From: Bryobacterales bacterium | Lineage (GTDB): Bacteria > Acidobacteriota > Terriglobia > Bryobacterales > Bryobacteraceae | Assembly: GCA_003142355.1 (NCBI GenBank) | Contig: PLMF01000255.1 | Coordinates: 9,571-22,385, forward strand | Reading direction: 5' to 3' | DNA: 12,815 bases | Shown here: piece after piece, positions 1 through 8,243 of the stretch | Numbering within the stretch: the first letter of the stretch is position 1 | Layout: every line of letters starts with the position of its first letter | Position numbers and translations under genes: made by a program | The notes under the pieces: generated by a model | What the model was told of the DNA's origin: nothing | The model's database searches: none | Seen by the model: only the letters and a program-made list of their open reading frames with translations

Positions 1-810
1 ATGAAAGACGGCGTCATCGCCGATTTTAAAGTCACCGAGCGCATGCTGAATTACTTCATTCAGAAAGCGCACGGGCGCAAGATGCTGGTCCATCCGCGCA
101 TCGTCATCGGGGTGCCGAGCGAAATCACGCAAGTGGAAAAGCGCGCGGTCACGGATTCGGCCTACCGCGCCAAGGCCAGTGAAGTGCACCTGGTGGAACA
201 GGCCATGGTGGCGGCCATCGGCGCCGGGCTGCCCATCACCGAGCCTTACGGCAACATGGTGGTGGATATCGGCGGCGGCACCACCGACGTGGCCGTCATC
301 TCGCTCTCCGGCATCGTCTACTCGCGCTCCGTGCGCGTCGCGGGCAACGAGATGGACGAAGCCATCATGCAGTTCCTCAAGCGCAAGTACAACCTGCTGA
401 TCGGCGAGCGCACGGCGGAGGCCATCAAGATCGAGGTCGGTTCGGCCTACCCGCTGGACAAGCCCATCACCATGGAGATCAAGGGGCGCAACCTCATCGA
501 AGGCGTGCCCCGCACCATCACCATCGACGACACCGAGATTCGCGAGTCGCTGGGGGAGTGCGTGGCCACCATCGTCAACGCCATCCGCGTCGCGCTCGAG
601 CGCACGCCGCCCGAGCTCAGCGCCGACATCAGCGACCGCGGCATCGTGCTCACCGGTGGCGGAGCGCTGCTGAAAAACCTGGATAAGCGCATCCGCGAGG
701 AAACCGGCCTGCCGGTCTCCATCGCGGAAGATCCGCTGGCTTCCGTGGTGATGGGGACCGGCCGCATGCTCAGCGATTTCAAGCTGCTGCGGCAGATTTC
801 GATAGACTAG
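1..810 (+). CDS. mreB: Rod shape-determining protein MreB (5'-truncated by the window)
   Basis: Bacterial actin homologue that polymerises on ATP under the inner membrane and orients the cell-wall elongation complex. The 269 visible residues correspond to roughly the last three quarters of a protein of about 345 residues. The opening residues MKDGVIADF are an internal MreB motif, so the ATG at position 1 is almost certainly not the true start and the N-terminal phosphate-1 loop lies upstream of the window. Visible family motifs are the phosphate-2 loop DIGGGTTD from residue 89, the adenosine-binding LTGGGALL near residues 216-223, and the typical C-terminal EDPLASVVMGTG. The frame is intact to TAG at 808-810. 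mreC follows after 22 nt. Identification is very secure; only the 5' end is unknown. Confidence 0.97.
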   Translation: MKDGVIADFKVTERMLNYFIQKAHGRKMLVHPRIVIGVPSEITQVEKRAVTDSAYRAKASEVHLVEQAMVAAIGAGLPITEPYGNMVVDIGGGTTDVAVISLSGIVYSRSVRVAGNEMDEAIMQFLKRKYNLLIGERTAEAIKIEVGSAYPLDKPITMEIKGRNLIEGVPRTITIDDTEIRESLGECVATIVNAIRVALERTPPELSADISDRGIVLTGGGALLKNLDKRIREETGLPVSIAEDPLASVVMGTGRMLSDFKLLRQISID

Positions 811-832
811 GGACTGAAGGCCGCCCGGGAGC

Positions 833-1936
833 ATGGAGTCGTTTCTCAACCGGTACCGAAGCATCACCATCCTACTGCTGGTGATCTTGGCGCAGCTTGC
901 CCTGGTAGCGGTTCAGGTGAAGAACGATCGGGACGTGCGCCTGATCCGCGTCTGGACGGTGACGGCGGTCACCCCCGTGGCGCGCATCGTGGAAGCTCTG
1001 CGTGGCGGCAGCTCGGGCCTGATTCGCAACTACGTTCTGCTGCACGATGCGCACGAGGAAAACCGCCGGCTGCAAGCCGAAGTCGGCCGCCTCAAGCTGG
1101 ATAACATTTATCTCAAGAACGAGATCGGCATGGCGGATCGGGCCAAGGCGCTGTCGGTGTTTCAGTCGCACACGCCCTCCCGGACGGTGGCGGCCACGGT
1201 CATCGGGATCGGCGCCGGCACGAATTCCAAAGTGGTGTTCGTGGACCGCGGCTCGGTGTCGGGCGTCGAACGCGGCATGGCGGTGGTGACGCCGGATGGG
1301 ATCGTAGGCAAGGTGATTACGGCATACCCCACGGCCTCGGCGGTGCTGCTCATCACCGATCCGGATTTTGCGGCGGGGGTGATCTCGCAAAAAGGGCAGG
1401 TGCACGGCACGCTCAAGGGGCAGGGAACGCCCATCTGCAAGGTGGATTATGTGCCTTTCGATGAGAAGGTGGAACCCGGCGAATGGCTCTACACCTCCGG
1501 CGACGACCGCATTTTCCCGCGCGGATTCCCCGTCGGTGTGGTGAAGGGGGTGCGCAGCGCGCAGCCGTTCAAGGAGATCCTCGTCGATCCCAGCGGCATG
1601 GCGCGGGGGCTCGAGGACGTGCTGATTCTGGTGGAAGGCGTGCACCAGGCGATTCCCGACTCACCCCCGGTGAACCAATCGGTTTTCATTGGGTCGCCGC
1701 CGCCCGCGGACACGGTGAAGCCGCCGGATAACCCTGGGAACTCTCCCGGCGGCCCGGCCGGCACTGAGGCGGACAGGCTGCGTACCCAGTACAAGGATAT
1801 CGGCAATGCGCAGGGCCACAAATTCGGAGAAGGAACGCCGGGGTCGACGCCGCCGGATTTCAACTTGAAGTTGCCGGGCCCGGTGGGCGCCCCGGCGGCG
1901 CCTGCCGTGCCCCCCGGAGGCGCGTCCCACCCATGA
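833..1936 (+). CDS. mreC: Rod shape-determining protein MreC with a long Pro/Gly-rich tail
   Basis: Periplasmic scaffold of the elongasome that binds and activates PBP2/RodA. The 367-aa product has a short cytoplasmic N-terminus, one membrane segment at about residues 11-28, a coiled coil at about 69-107 rich in E/R/L heptads, and the two-barrel MreC core at about 117-270, with phrases such as VDRGSVSGVERGMAVV and a DPSGMARGLEDVLIL end typical of the family. Residues from about 273 to 367 form an extra tail rich in Pro, Gly and Ala, longer than in well-known MreC proteins and probably disordered. The ATG at 833 is chosen because it gives the full membrane anchor; a weak GAAGG lies 12 nt upstream. 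The gene overlaps mreD by 4 nt (ATGA), implying translational coupling. Confidence 0.95.
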   Translation: MESFLNRYRSITILLLVILAQLALVAVQVKNDRDVRLIRVWTVTAVTPVARIVEALRGGSSGLIRNYVLLHDAHEENRRLQAEVGRLKLDNIYLKNEIGMADRAKALSVFQSHTPSRTVAATVIGIGAGTNSKVVFVDRGSVSGVERGMAVVTPDGIVGKVITAYPTASAVLLITDPDFAAGVISQKGQVHGTLKGQGTPICKVDYVPFDEKVEPGEWLYTSGDDRIFPRGFPVGVVKGVRSAQPFKEILVDPSGMARGLEDVLILVEGVHQAIPDSPPVNQSVFIGSPPPADTVKPPDNPGNSPGGPAGTEADRLRTQYKDIGNAQGHKFGEGTPGSTPPDFNLKLPGPVGAPAAPAVPPGGASHP

Positions 1937-2466
1937 GCTACTCCGGCGGCCACATCCTCCTCAGCAGCCAGCGCGAAAGCCAGGTGTCGCGGTTTCCCGC
2001 CTGGGTCGTGCTGCTGGTGCCTCTGGCGGCGATTCTCTTCCAGGTGTACGTTCCTCTGTTCTTCGAGTTCCTGAGCTTTCTCGAGATGCCGCTGCTGGTG
2101 GTGGTGTACTTCGCGCTCATGCGGCGCAGCCAGGTCGGCGGCTTGCTGGTGGGCGCGCTGGTGGGGTTGGCGCAGGATTCGCTTTCCAAGAACCCGCTCG
2201 GCATGCTCGGCATTGTGAACACGCTGGTGGGTTATTTCGCGGCCTCGGTCGGCCTGCGCCTGGATGTGGACCACCCCTTGATCCGGCTCCTGCTCACGTT
2301 CTTCTTCTTCCTCTTTCACCAGCTCTTCTACTGGGTCATGGTGCGCGCGCTGCTCGGACAACAACTGGCGTTCGACGTCCAGAAGACGCTGGTCCTGGGC
2401 CTGCTGAACGCCGTAGTAGGGGTTTCGCTGTTCCACTTCCTGGACAAGTTGAGGAAGGCTACGTAA
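1933..2466 (+). CDS. mreD: Rod shape-determining protein MreD
   Basis: Small integral inner-membrane protein that partners with MreC in the elongasome. The 177-aa product is very hydrophobic, with about five predicted membrane segments (first around residues 24-45) joined by short loops, as is usual for MreD, which is normally 160-180 aa. Sequence conservation in this family is low, so the call rests on topology, length and position between mreC and mrdA. The start codon overlaps the mreC stop (ATGA), and GGAGG at 1916-1920 inside mreC can serve as its ribosome-binding site. It ends in TAA just before a 26-nt palindrome. Confidence 0.9.
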   Translation: MSYSGGHILLSSQRESQVSRFPAWVVLLVPLAAILFQVYVPLFFEFLSFLEMPLLVVVYFALMRRSQVGGLLVGALVGLAQDSLSKNPLGMLGIVNTLVGYFAASVGLRLDVDHPLIRLLLTFFFFLFHQLFYWVMVRALLGQQLAFDVQKTLVLGLLNAVVGVSLFHFLDKLRKAT

Positions 2467-2492
2467 ACCGCGCGGAATCCGGTAAAATTGAG

Positions 2493-2518
2493 TAGGGGCC
2501 GGGCATGCCCGGCCCCTA
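2493..2518. promoter_or_regulatory. Perfect 26-nt palindrome between mreD and mrdA
   Basis: Each arm is TAGGGGCCGGGCA, and the two arms are exact reverse complements with no spacer between them. In RNA this would form a GC-rich hairpin with a minimal loop. It ends one base before the TTG proposed as the mrdA start. No run of Ts follows, so it is not a typical intrinsic terminator. It may act as a translational control hairpin, a processing or stability element, a protein-binding palindrome, or a dispersed palindromic repeat. The palindrome is seen directly; any role is inferred. Confidence 0.7.
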
Positions 2519-4429
2519 TTGACTCCTGTGATCCTGCCGCCGGCCGACCCAAATCTCGAAACGCACCTCTCCGATAAGCCGCCCCTGCACGACGACACGC
2601 GCTTCGCGGCTGGCAAGATCGCCGTTTTTCAGTACGTCACGGTGGCCGTCTTTCTGTTCCTGATTTCGGGCTTCTGGAGACTCCAGGTACAGAACCCGGA
2701 ATTCTACGGCGTGCGCGCCCAACAGAACAGCATCAAGTCGGTGCCCATCCTGGCGCCGCGCGGGCGCATCCTCGATCGCGACGGCCGCGTGATCGTCGAC
2801 AACCATTCATCCTTTACTTTGCTTTTAGCCAGGGAGTCGTTGAAAGAAGAGCACCTGAGGCCCATAGCGCAAGGGCTTGACCTGGATTACAACGACCTCG
2901 AAGCGCGCGTCCGGCGCTTCCGATCGCGGCCCCGCTACGAGCCCATCGCGCTCAAGGAAGGGATGAGCCCGGCGGATTTGGCCTTTGTCGATTCGCACCA
3001 CGATTTCTTCCCCGAGCTGGTCGTCATATCCGCTCAGCCCCGCCTCTATCCGCAGAACGGCATGCTGGCGCACGTCATCGGCTACACCGGTGAAATCAGC
3101 GAGCAGGAGCTGGATTTGCCGGAGTTCGGCAAGTACGAGCCCGGCGCCGCCATCGGCAAGTTCGGCATCGAGCGCCAGTATAACGATTGGCTGATGGGGG
3201 TGGACGGCCAGCGGCAGGTGGTGGTGGATAACCGCGGGCAGGTGCGGCAGGTGCTGGCCACCAAGCCGGCCATTGCCGGCAAGGACCTCCAGATCACCAT
3301 CGACCTGGACCTCCAAGCCGTCGCCGAGCTGGCCATGGACGGACGCAATGGCGCGGTGGTGGCCCTCGATCCGCGCAACGGAGAAGTCCTGGCCATGGTG
3401 AGCCGGCCCGCTTTCGATCCCAATAAGTTCGCCGTGCGGATCAAGACCAAGGATTGGAAAGAGATCCGCGACAACCCGGACAACCCCATGTTCAACCGCG
3501 CCATTCAGGCGCAACTGGCGCCGGGGTCGACCTTCAAACCCATCGTGGCTCTGGCGGCGCTCGAGACCGGCACCATCGACGATCGCTTCACCGTGCATTG
3601 TTCGGGCGGCGTGACGCTCTACGGCCACTACTACCACTGCGTCGAGAAGCACGGCCACGGCACCCTGGCGTTGCACAACGCCATTGTGCGTTCCTGCGAC
3701 GTGTTCTTCTACACGGTTGGCAACAAGCTGGGAATCGACAACCTTTCCTTTTACGCGGACCTGGTGGGTTTCGGGCAGAAAACCGGCATCGACTTGCCCA
3801 ATGAAGCCGAAGGGACGGTTCCCTCGGAGCAGTGGAAGCTGCGCAATTTCCGGACCAAGTGGTATGCCGGTGAAACCATTCCGGTGGCCATCGGGCAGGG
3901 CGCGCTGACCGTGTCGCCGCTGCAACTGGCCCGCGCTTACGGCGGAATTGCGATGGGCGGCAAGTGGCGCAGGCCGCACCTGACGAAGAGGCTCGACCAG
4001 GCCGATAAGCCGGTGGAGTGGAGCTTCACTGCGGACAACTGGAAGGATGTAATCGACGGTATGTACGGCGTGGTGAACGAAGGCGGCGGAACCGGCGTGC
4101 GTGCCCAACTGGCGCACGACGAGGTCTGCGGAAAAACCGGAACGGCGCAGCTCGCATCCAACGATTTCCTGAAGAGCACCGTCGCCGGACACAGCCAGAA
4201 CATGAAGGATAACGCCTGGTTCGTGGGCTTTGCGCCGCGATCGGCGCCGGAAATCGTGGTGGTGGCGCTATTCGAGCATGGCGAGCATGGCCAGCTTGCG
4301 GCGCCCATTGTGCGCGATGTCTTGAAAGCCTATTTCGACAAGAAGGACCGCCTGGCCGCCCTGCACAAGCAACAGTTGGCCACGGCCTTTCCCCGGCCCC
4401 TCGCCCCCGGCCCCTGGCCCCAGTTCTAG
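2519..4429 (+). CDS. mrdA: Penicillin-binding protein 2 (peptidoglycan DD-transpeptidase)
   Basis: Class B PBP that cross-links peptidoglycan made by RodA during cell elongation. The product is 636 aa from TTG 2519, close to the usual length of about 630. It has one membrane segment at about residues 33-54, the PBP dimerisation/pedestal domain with APRGRILDRDGR near residue 80, and a C-terminal transpeptidase domain. The three catalytic motifs are present: S337-T-F-K340 (acyl nucleophile), S392-C-D394 (the SxD variant usual in PBP2) and K539-T-G541. The start is uncertain. An in-frame TGA at 2489 and the absence of any ATG before the membrane segment leave only TTG 2519 or GTG 2528, and neither has a Shine-Dalgarno match because a palindrome occupies that region. 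rodA follows after 2 nt. Confidence 0.95.
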   Translation: MTPVILPPADPNLETHLSDKPPLHDDTRFAAGKIAVFQYVTVAVFLFLISGFWRLQVQNPEFYGVRAQQNSIKSVPILAPRGRILDRDGRVIVDNHSSFTLLLARESLKEEHLRPIAQGLDLDYNDLEARVRRFRSRPRYEPIALKEGMSPADLAFVDSHHDFFPELVVISAQPRLYPQNGMLAHVIGYTGEISEQELDLPEFGKYEPGAAIGKFGIERQYNDWLMGVDGQRQVVVDNRGQVRQVLATKPAIAGKDLQITIDLDLQAVAELAMDGRNGAVVALDPRNGEVLAMVSRPAFDPNKFAVRIKTKDWKEIRDNPDNPMFNRAIQAQLAPGSTFKPIVALAALETGTIDDRFTVHCSGGVTLYGHYYHCVEKHGHGTLALHNAIVRSCDVFFYTVGNKLGIDNLSFYADLVGFGQKTGIDLPNEAEGTVPSEQWKLRNFRTKWYAGETIPVAIGQGALTVSPLQLARAYGGIAMGGKWRRPHLTKRLDQADKPVEWSFTADNWKDVIDGMYGVVNEGGGTGVRAQLAHDEVCGKTGTAQLASNDFLKSTVAGHSQNMKDNAWFVGFAPRSAPEIVVVALFEHGEHGQLAAPIVRDVLKAYFDKKDRLAALHKQQLATAFPRPLAPGPWPQF

Positions 4430-4431
4430 TT

Positions 4432-5526
4432 ATGTCCCGCTACCTCTCACGACGCGACATCGACTGGACGGTGCTGATTATCGCCCTGTTCCTATGCGCC
4501 GTGGGCGCTCTGCAAATCTACAGTGCCACTCGGGACACCGCGTTCCAAAGCGCCTGGTCGAAGCAGGTCGTTTACGTGCTCGGCGGGCTGCTGCTGATGT
4601 GGATTGCGCTGGCGGTGGACTACCACACCTTTCTGCACTATGTCCCCGGGATGTATATCGGCGCGGTGCTGTTGCTGTTGGTTACCTATGTAATCGGGGA
4701 GAGGGTCTACGGATCGCGCCGCTGGATCCCGCTGGGCGCCGGAATTCACTTGGAAGTATCGGAATTCGTAAAACTGGTGATAATATTGTTGGTAGCCCGC
4801 TACTTGGCCGATTTGAAAACAGACGTGCTGGAGATTCGGGAAGTGCTCAAACTGGCGGGCTTGGTGGCGATTCCCACGGTTCTGGTTCTGAAGCAGCCGG
4901 ACCTGGGCACTTCGGTAGCGTACCTCGCAATTCTAATTGCGGGCGCGTTTCTCGCCGGGCTGCGTTGGAAGTACGTGGCCGTCATAGCCATTGCGGCGGT
5001 CATCGTGGTTCCGGTGAGTTGGCAGCACTTCCTGACGGATTATCAGAAGGCGCGGTTGGTGAGTTTTATGGATCCCGAGCGGGACCCGCAGGGCCAAGGT
5101 TACCAGTTGATTCAATCTCAGATCGCGGTTGGCTCGGGCGGGATGTTCGGCAAGGGCGTTACCAAGGGAACTCAGACCCAGCTTCGTTTTCTGCCCGTGC
5201 CCCACAAGGATTTCATCTTCTCGGCTTTCGCCGAGGAGCATGGGTTTGTGGGTGTGGTGGTGGTATTGGCGTTTTTTTTCGTGCTCGTCATGCGCATCGT
5301 CCAGAATGCGCAGACGGCGCCCGATCGAGCCGGTATGTATATCTGCATGGGGGTTGCGTCCCTCCTGCTGTACCATGCGTTGGTGAACGTCGGTATGGTG
5401 GTGGGGCTGATGCCGGTAACCGGCATTCCGCTTCCCTTCATGAGCTACGGCGGTTCCAGTATCTGGACGGATTTCTTGGCTCTGGGGCTGGTCAATAACG
5501 TCCGCCTCAGAAGATTTGTGAATTAG
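4432..5526 (+). CDS. rodA: Peptidoglycan glycosyltransferase RodA (SEDS family)
   Basis: Polytopic inner-membrane enzyme that polymerises lipid II into glycan strands and works as a pair with PBP2. The 364-aa product has about ten membrane segments and the SEDS signatures: LKQPDLGTS, the conserved loop PVPHKDFIFSAFAEEHGFVG in which D260 matches the catalytic aspartate (D262 in E. coli RodA), and the C-terminal PLPFMSYGGSS. RodA, rather than FtsW or SpoVE, is supported by its position after mrdA. It begins 2 nt after the mrdA stop and has no clear Shine-Dalgarno sequence, so translation is probably coupled to mrdA. The reading frame is intact. Confidence 0.95.
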   Translation: MSRYLSRRDIDWTVLIIALFLCAVGALQIYSATRDTAFQSAWSKQVVYVLGGLLLMWIALAVDYHTFLHYVPGMYIGAVLLLLVTYVIGERVYGSRRWIPLGAGIHLEVSEFVKLVIILLVARYLADLKTDVLEIREVLKLAGLVAIPTVLVLKQPDLGTSVAYLAILIAGAFLAGLRWKYVAVIAIAAVIVVPVSWQHFLTDYQKARLVSFMDPERDPQGQGYQLIQSQIAVGSGGMFGKGVTKGTQTQLRFLPVPHKDFIFSAFAEEHGFVGVVVVLAFFFVLVMRIVQNAQTAPDRAGMYICMGVASLLLYHALVNVGMVVGLMPVTGIPLPFMSYGGSSIWTDFLALGLVNNVRLRRFVN

Positions 5527-5791
5527 CCGGGCGCGGGCCCGCTGGGTCCCCGTCCGGGAAAAATATTGTTAGGGAGCCTGTAGAGACCTTCGGGACGGTG
5601 GCGTGCAAGCGCTCTCCCCCAAAGAGGAGCGGTTCCCGGCCGGGTGGTGTATGAGGAATGTCTCTCCGCCTCCGGCCAGCGTGAGCTGGTAACGAGTTTG
5701 CTTTTGTTCCCCGGTGACGCCGGGGGATTCGAGACCACGCAGGGCGCCCGCCTTCCCGTATACCCTCTCCATGCCCCATGGGAGGCAGTCG
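5527..5791 (+). promoter_or_regulatory. Structured 265-nt leader of the RNase E/G gene
   Basis: No convincing gene lies here. Several compact hairpins are visible: a CCCGGCCGGG palindrome at 5635-5644; CCAGC-GTGA-GCTGG at 5676-5689, whose loop is of GNRA type; and CCCCGG-TGACG-CCGGGG at 5709-5725. A strong Shine-Dalgarno GGAGG at 5781-5785 sits 6 nt before the ATG at 5792. E. coli RNase E is known to regulate its own mRNA through hairpins in a long 5' UTR; a similar role here is only an inference. An AT-rich patch at 5561-5571 could belong to a promoter, but no good -35/-10 pair is visible. Confidence 0.45.
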
Positions 5792-8146
5792 ATGTCAAAG
5801 GAATTGGTAATCTCGTCAACTCGCCACGAAACTCGCGTGGCGGTCATCGAAGACGATCAGCCAGTCGAAGTTTATCATCAGCGCGAAAACGAGTATTCGC
5901 TCGCCGGGAGCATCCACAAAGGCCGGGTGACGCGGGTGCTGCCGGGCATGCAATCGGCGTTCGTCGATATCGGCCTGGATCGAGATGCATTTCTCTACGT
6001 TTCCGATTTCTTCGAGGACAACGAGGAGTACGACAAGATTGTGACCAGCGTGGAGGAGAAGGTCATCGAGCTGGACCACCCTCCCGAGAGCGGAGTGCCT
6101 GCCCCGCCGCCCGCCGCTCCCGCGCCGGTGAGCGTCCCGGCCGCTCCCGAGGAGGCGGCGCCCGAAGCTGTGGCCGAGCTGGCCGCTCCGGCTGCGCCCG
6201 CAAGCGCTGTCCCTGCATTCGATCCGCGGCGCGACGACCACGACCGCCGAGGCCGCCGCTCGCGCCGGCGCCGCGGCCAGAAGGGCGGCGGCCGTGGCCT
6301 GCCCGACTCCAAGTACTTCTCGCCCCGTCTGAGCGGAATTCCGAGCCCGGCGGTTGTGCCGCCCGAACCGCCGGAAGTGCGGTCCGAACCGCCGGCGGCG
6401 CCAACCACCCTCACCGAAGAGGACCAGTTCTTCGTGCTTCCCGGTGAGACCTTGGCCAAGCATACACCGCAGCCCTGGGAGGAAACGGACTTTGCCGAGC
6501 CAGTCGTAGTCGAAGCCGTCGTCGAGCCAGTCGCCATAGAGGCCGAGGGGCCCGATGAGCCGGCCCCGGAGGCTGAAACGGCCGAAGAGGAAGCCGAAGA
6601 GGAAGAGGCCGAACTGCCGCCGGCGGACGAGCCGGAATCGGTCGAAATCGTCGAGCCGCAGGCGGAACCAGCGGAGCCAGCGGAGCTCGTGGAAGCCGCC
6701 GAGCCCGAAACGATCGTCGAGGAAGAGGGGCCGGAGCCGGCCCGCATTCCTACCAGCCTGACGGCCGCCCTGCGCGAGCAGGGGGGGCGCTATCCGCACC
6801 GCGTTTCCAGGCGATTGCGGCGCAAGGGGCGGGATGGCCGTCCCCTGCCGGAAGGCCCCCGCGCTCCCCAATACGAGCCACCCCCGGAAGAACGTACCTC
6901 CGAGCAGCGTACCGCCCCCGCCGAACGGCCCGAGAAAGCCCCCGGGCCATCCATCAGCGATCTGCTGAAAGAAGGCCAGGAAATCATCGTTCAGATCGCC
7001 AAGGAGCCGCTCGGCCAGAAGGGCGCGCGCATCACTTCCCACATCGCCCTGCCGGGCCGTTTCCTGGTCTACATGCCGACCGTGGATCACATGGGCGTCT
7101 CGCGCAAAATCCCCAGCGACGACGAGCGCGCCCGTTTGAAGCGCATCCTCCAGAACAACCGCACTGGCATTTCCGGCGGCTACATCGTCAGGACGGCCGG
7201 CGAAGGCCGCTCGGAAGAGGAGCTTCGCGCCGACATGATGTTCCTCTACAACCTGTGGCTGGACATGCGGCAGAAAGCCGAACGCCGGCCCGCGCCGTTG
7301 CTGATCCACCACGACCTGAACGTGGTCGAGCGGATTCTGCGCGACCAGCTCACCTCCAACTTCAAGAGCATCTGGGTGGATAACGAGGAGGTTTATGAGG
7401 GCGTGCTGCGCTTCGTCGAGCGCTTCCAGCCGGCGCTGGTGACTCGCGTCAAACTGTACACGCGCTCCAACCCCATCTTCGACGAGTTCGGCATTACGGC
7501 CGAGATGGAAAAGGCGCTGCGCCCGAAAGTGTGGCTCAAATCCGGCGGCTATATCGTCATCAACCAGACCGAAGCGCTGGTGGCCATCGACGTGAACACC
7601 GGCAAGTTCGTGGGCAAATCGCACAAGCTGGAAGACACCATCGTCAAGACCAACACCGACGCCATCAAGGAGATCGTGCGCCAGATCCGCCTGCGCGACC
7701 TGGGCGGCATCATCGTGGTGGACTTCATCGACATGGACGAGCGCAAGAACCGCCAGAAGGTGATGCAAACGCTCGAGGACGCCATGCGGGCCGACCGCGC
7801 GCCTTACAAGATTCTCCAGTTCAACGATTTCGGCTTGGTGGCCATCACCCGCAAGCGCGTGAAGCAGAGCCTCGAGCGCACCTTGTGCACGCCGTGTCCG
7901 TACTGCGAGGGCGCCGGTTACGTCAAGAGCCCGCAGACGGTGGTGGGCGAAATCCTGCAGGAGGCGCACAAGATCGCCCGTTCCGTCGAGGGCAAGGACG
8001 TGCTGCTGCGCGTCTCCCCCGAGGTGGCCAAGCTGCTCAAGTCCAACCAGAACACCTATCTTCAGGAACTCGAGGAGATTCTGGGCCGGACCGTAATCGT
8101 GAAAACCGACGCCCAACTCCACCAGGAAAAATTCGACCTGGCGTAG
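5792..8146 (+). CDS. rng: Rne/Rng family ribonuclease with a large insertion in the S1 domain
   Basis: Single-strand endoribonuclease of the RNase E/G family, acting in mRNA decay and rRNA/tRNA maturation. The start ATG 5792 (MSKELVISS) is chosen for its GGAGG 6 nt upstream and because RNase G proteins begin this way; the frame is also open further upstream to 5714. The 784-aa product starts with an S1-type domain (residues 1-95) that is interrupted by a low-complexity stretch at about 96-385, rich in Pro/Glu/Ala with Arg-rich patches at about 144-170 and 335-350. The S1 end and catalytic region resume at PSISDLLKEGQE (residue 386). Metal ligands D600 (AIDVNTGK) and D644 (VVDFIDMD) match E. 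coli RNase E D303 and D346, and C702-P-Y-C705 matches the zinc-link CPxC. It lacks the long C-terminal degradosome tail of E. coli RNase E. Confidence 0.93.
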   Translation: MSKELVISSTRHETRVAVIEDDQPVEVYHQRENEYSLAGSIHKGRVTRVLPGMQSAFVDIGLDRDAFLYVSDFFEDNEEYDKIVTSVEEKVIELDHPPESGVPAPPPAAPAPVSVPAAPEEAAPEAVAELAAPAAPASAVPAFDPRRDDHDRRGRRSRRRRGQKGGGRGLPDSKYFSPRLSGIPSPAVVPPEPPEVRSEPPAAPTTLTEEDQFFVLPGETLAKHTPQPWEETDFAEPVVVEAVVEPVAIEAEGPDEPAPEAETAEEEAEEEEAELPPADEPESVEIVEPQAEPAEPAELVEAAEPETIVEEEGPEPARIPTSLTAALREQGGRYPHRVSRRLRRKGRDGRPLPEGPRAPQYEPPPEERTSEQRTAPAERPEKAPGPSISDLLKEGQEIIVQIAKEPLGQKGARITSHIALPGRFLVYMPTVDHMGVSRKIPSDDERARLKRILQNNRTGISGGYIVRTAGEGRSEEELRADMMFLYNLWLDMRQKAERRPAPLLIHHDLNVVERILRDQLTSNFKSIWVDNEEVYEGVLRFVERFQPALVTRVKLYTRSNPIFDEFGITAEMEKALRPKVWLKSGGYIVINQTEALVAIDVNTGKFVGKSHKLEDTIVKTNTDAIKEIVRQIRLRDLGGIIVVDFIDMDERKNRQKVMQTLEDAMRADRAPYKILQFNDFGLVAITRKRVKQSLERTLCTPCPYCEGAGYVKSPQTVVGEILQEAHKIARSVEGKDVLLRVSPEVAKLLKSNQNTYLQELEEILGRTVIVKTDAQLHQEKFDLA

Positions 8147-8163
8147 GGCCCTGTCCGACCGCA

Positions 8164-8179
8164 CAGGCGGAACCGCCTG
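8164..8179. repeat. Short palindromic repeat, copy 1
   Basis: CAGGCGG and CCGCCTG arms flank a central AA. The same unit occurs in inverted orientation at 8223-8242 with a central TT. Located 17 nt after the RNase gene, between convergent genes. It resembles the small GC-rich palindromes dispersed between genes in many bacterial chromosomes. Confidence 0.6.
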
Positions 8180-8222
8180 CGCCACCACGACAATTCCTGC
8201 ACTTTCAGAGGTGCCAAGGTGG

Positions 8223-8242
8223 GGCAGGCGGTTCCGCCTGCC
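8223..8242. repeat. Short palindromic repeat, copy 2 (inverted)
   Basis: GGCAGGCGG and CCGCCTGCC arms flank TT, forming a 9-bp hairpin. The inner 16 nt are the exact reverse complement of copy 1 at 8164-8179, so the two copies can also pair with each other over 16 bp. Confidence 0.6.
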
Positions 8243-8243
8243 T

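Noticed and set aside
2825..4192. A 455-codon open frame antisense to mrdA
   Set aside because: It runs opposite the catalytic domain of a clearly identified PBP2 and has no recognisable protein features or ribosome-binding site.
4494..5498. A 334-codon frame overlapping rodA on the same strand
   Set aside because: It is the +1 shadow of rodA, Arg/Gly/Ala-rich without membrane segments, whereas rodA carries all SEDS motifs.
5644..6447. A 267-codon frame overlapping the RNase leader and start
   Set aside because: The translation is Arg/Ala/Pro-rich nonsense overlapping the S1 domain in another frame. The RNase frame has the motif support.
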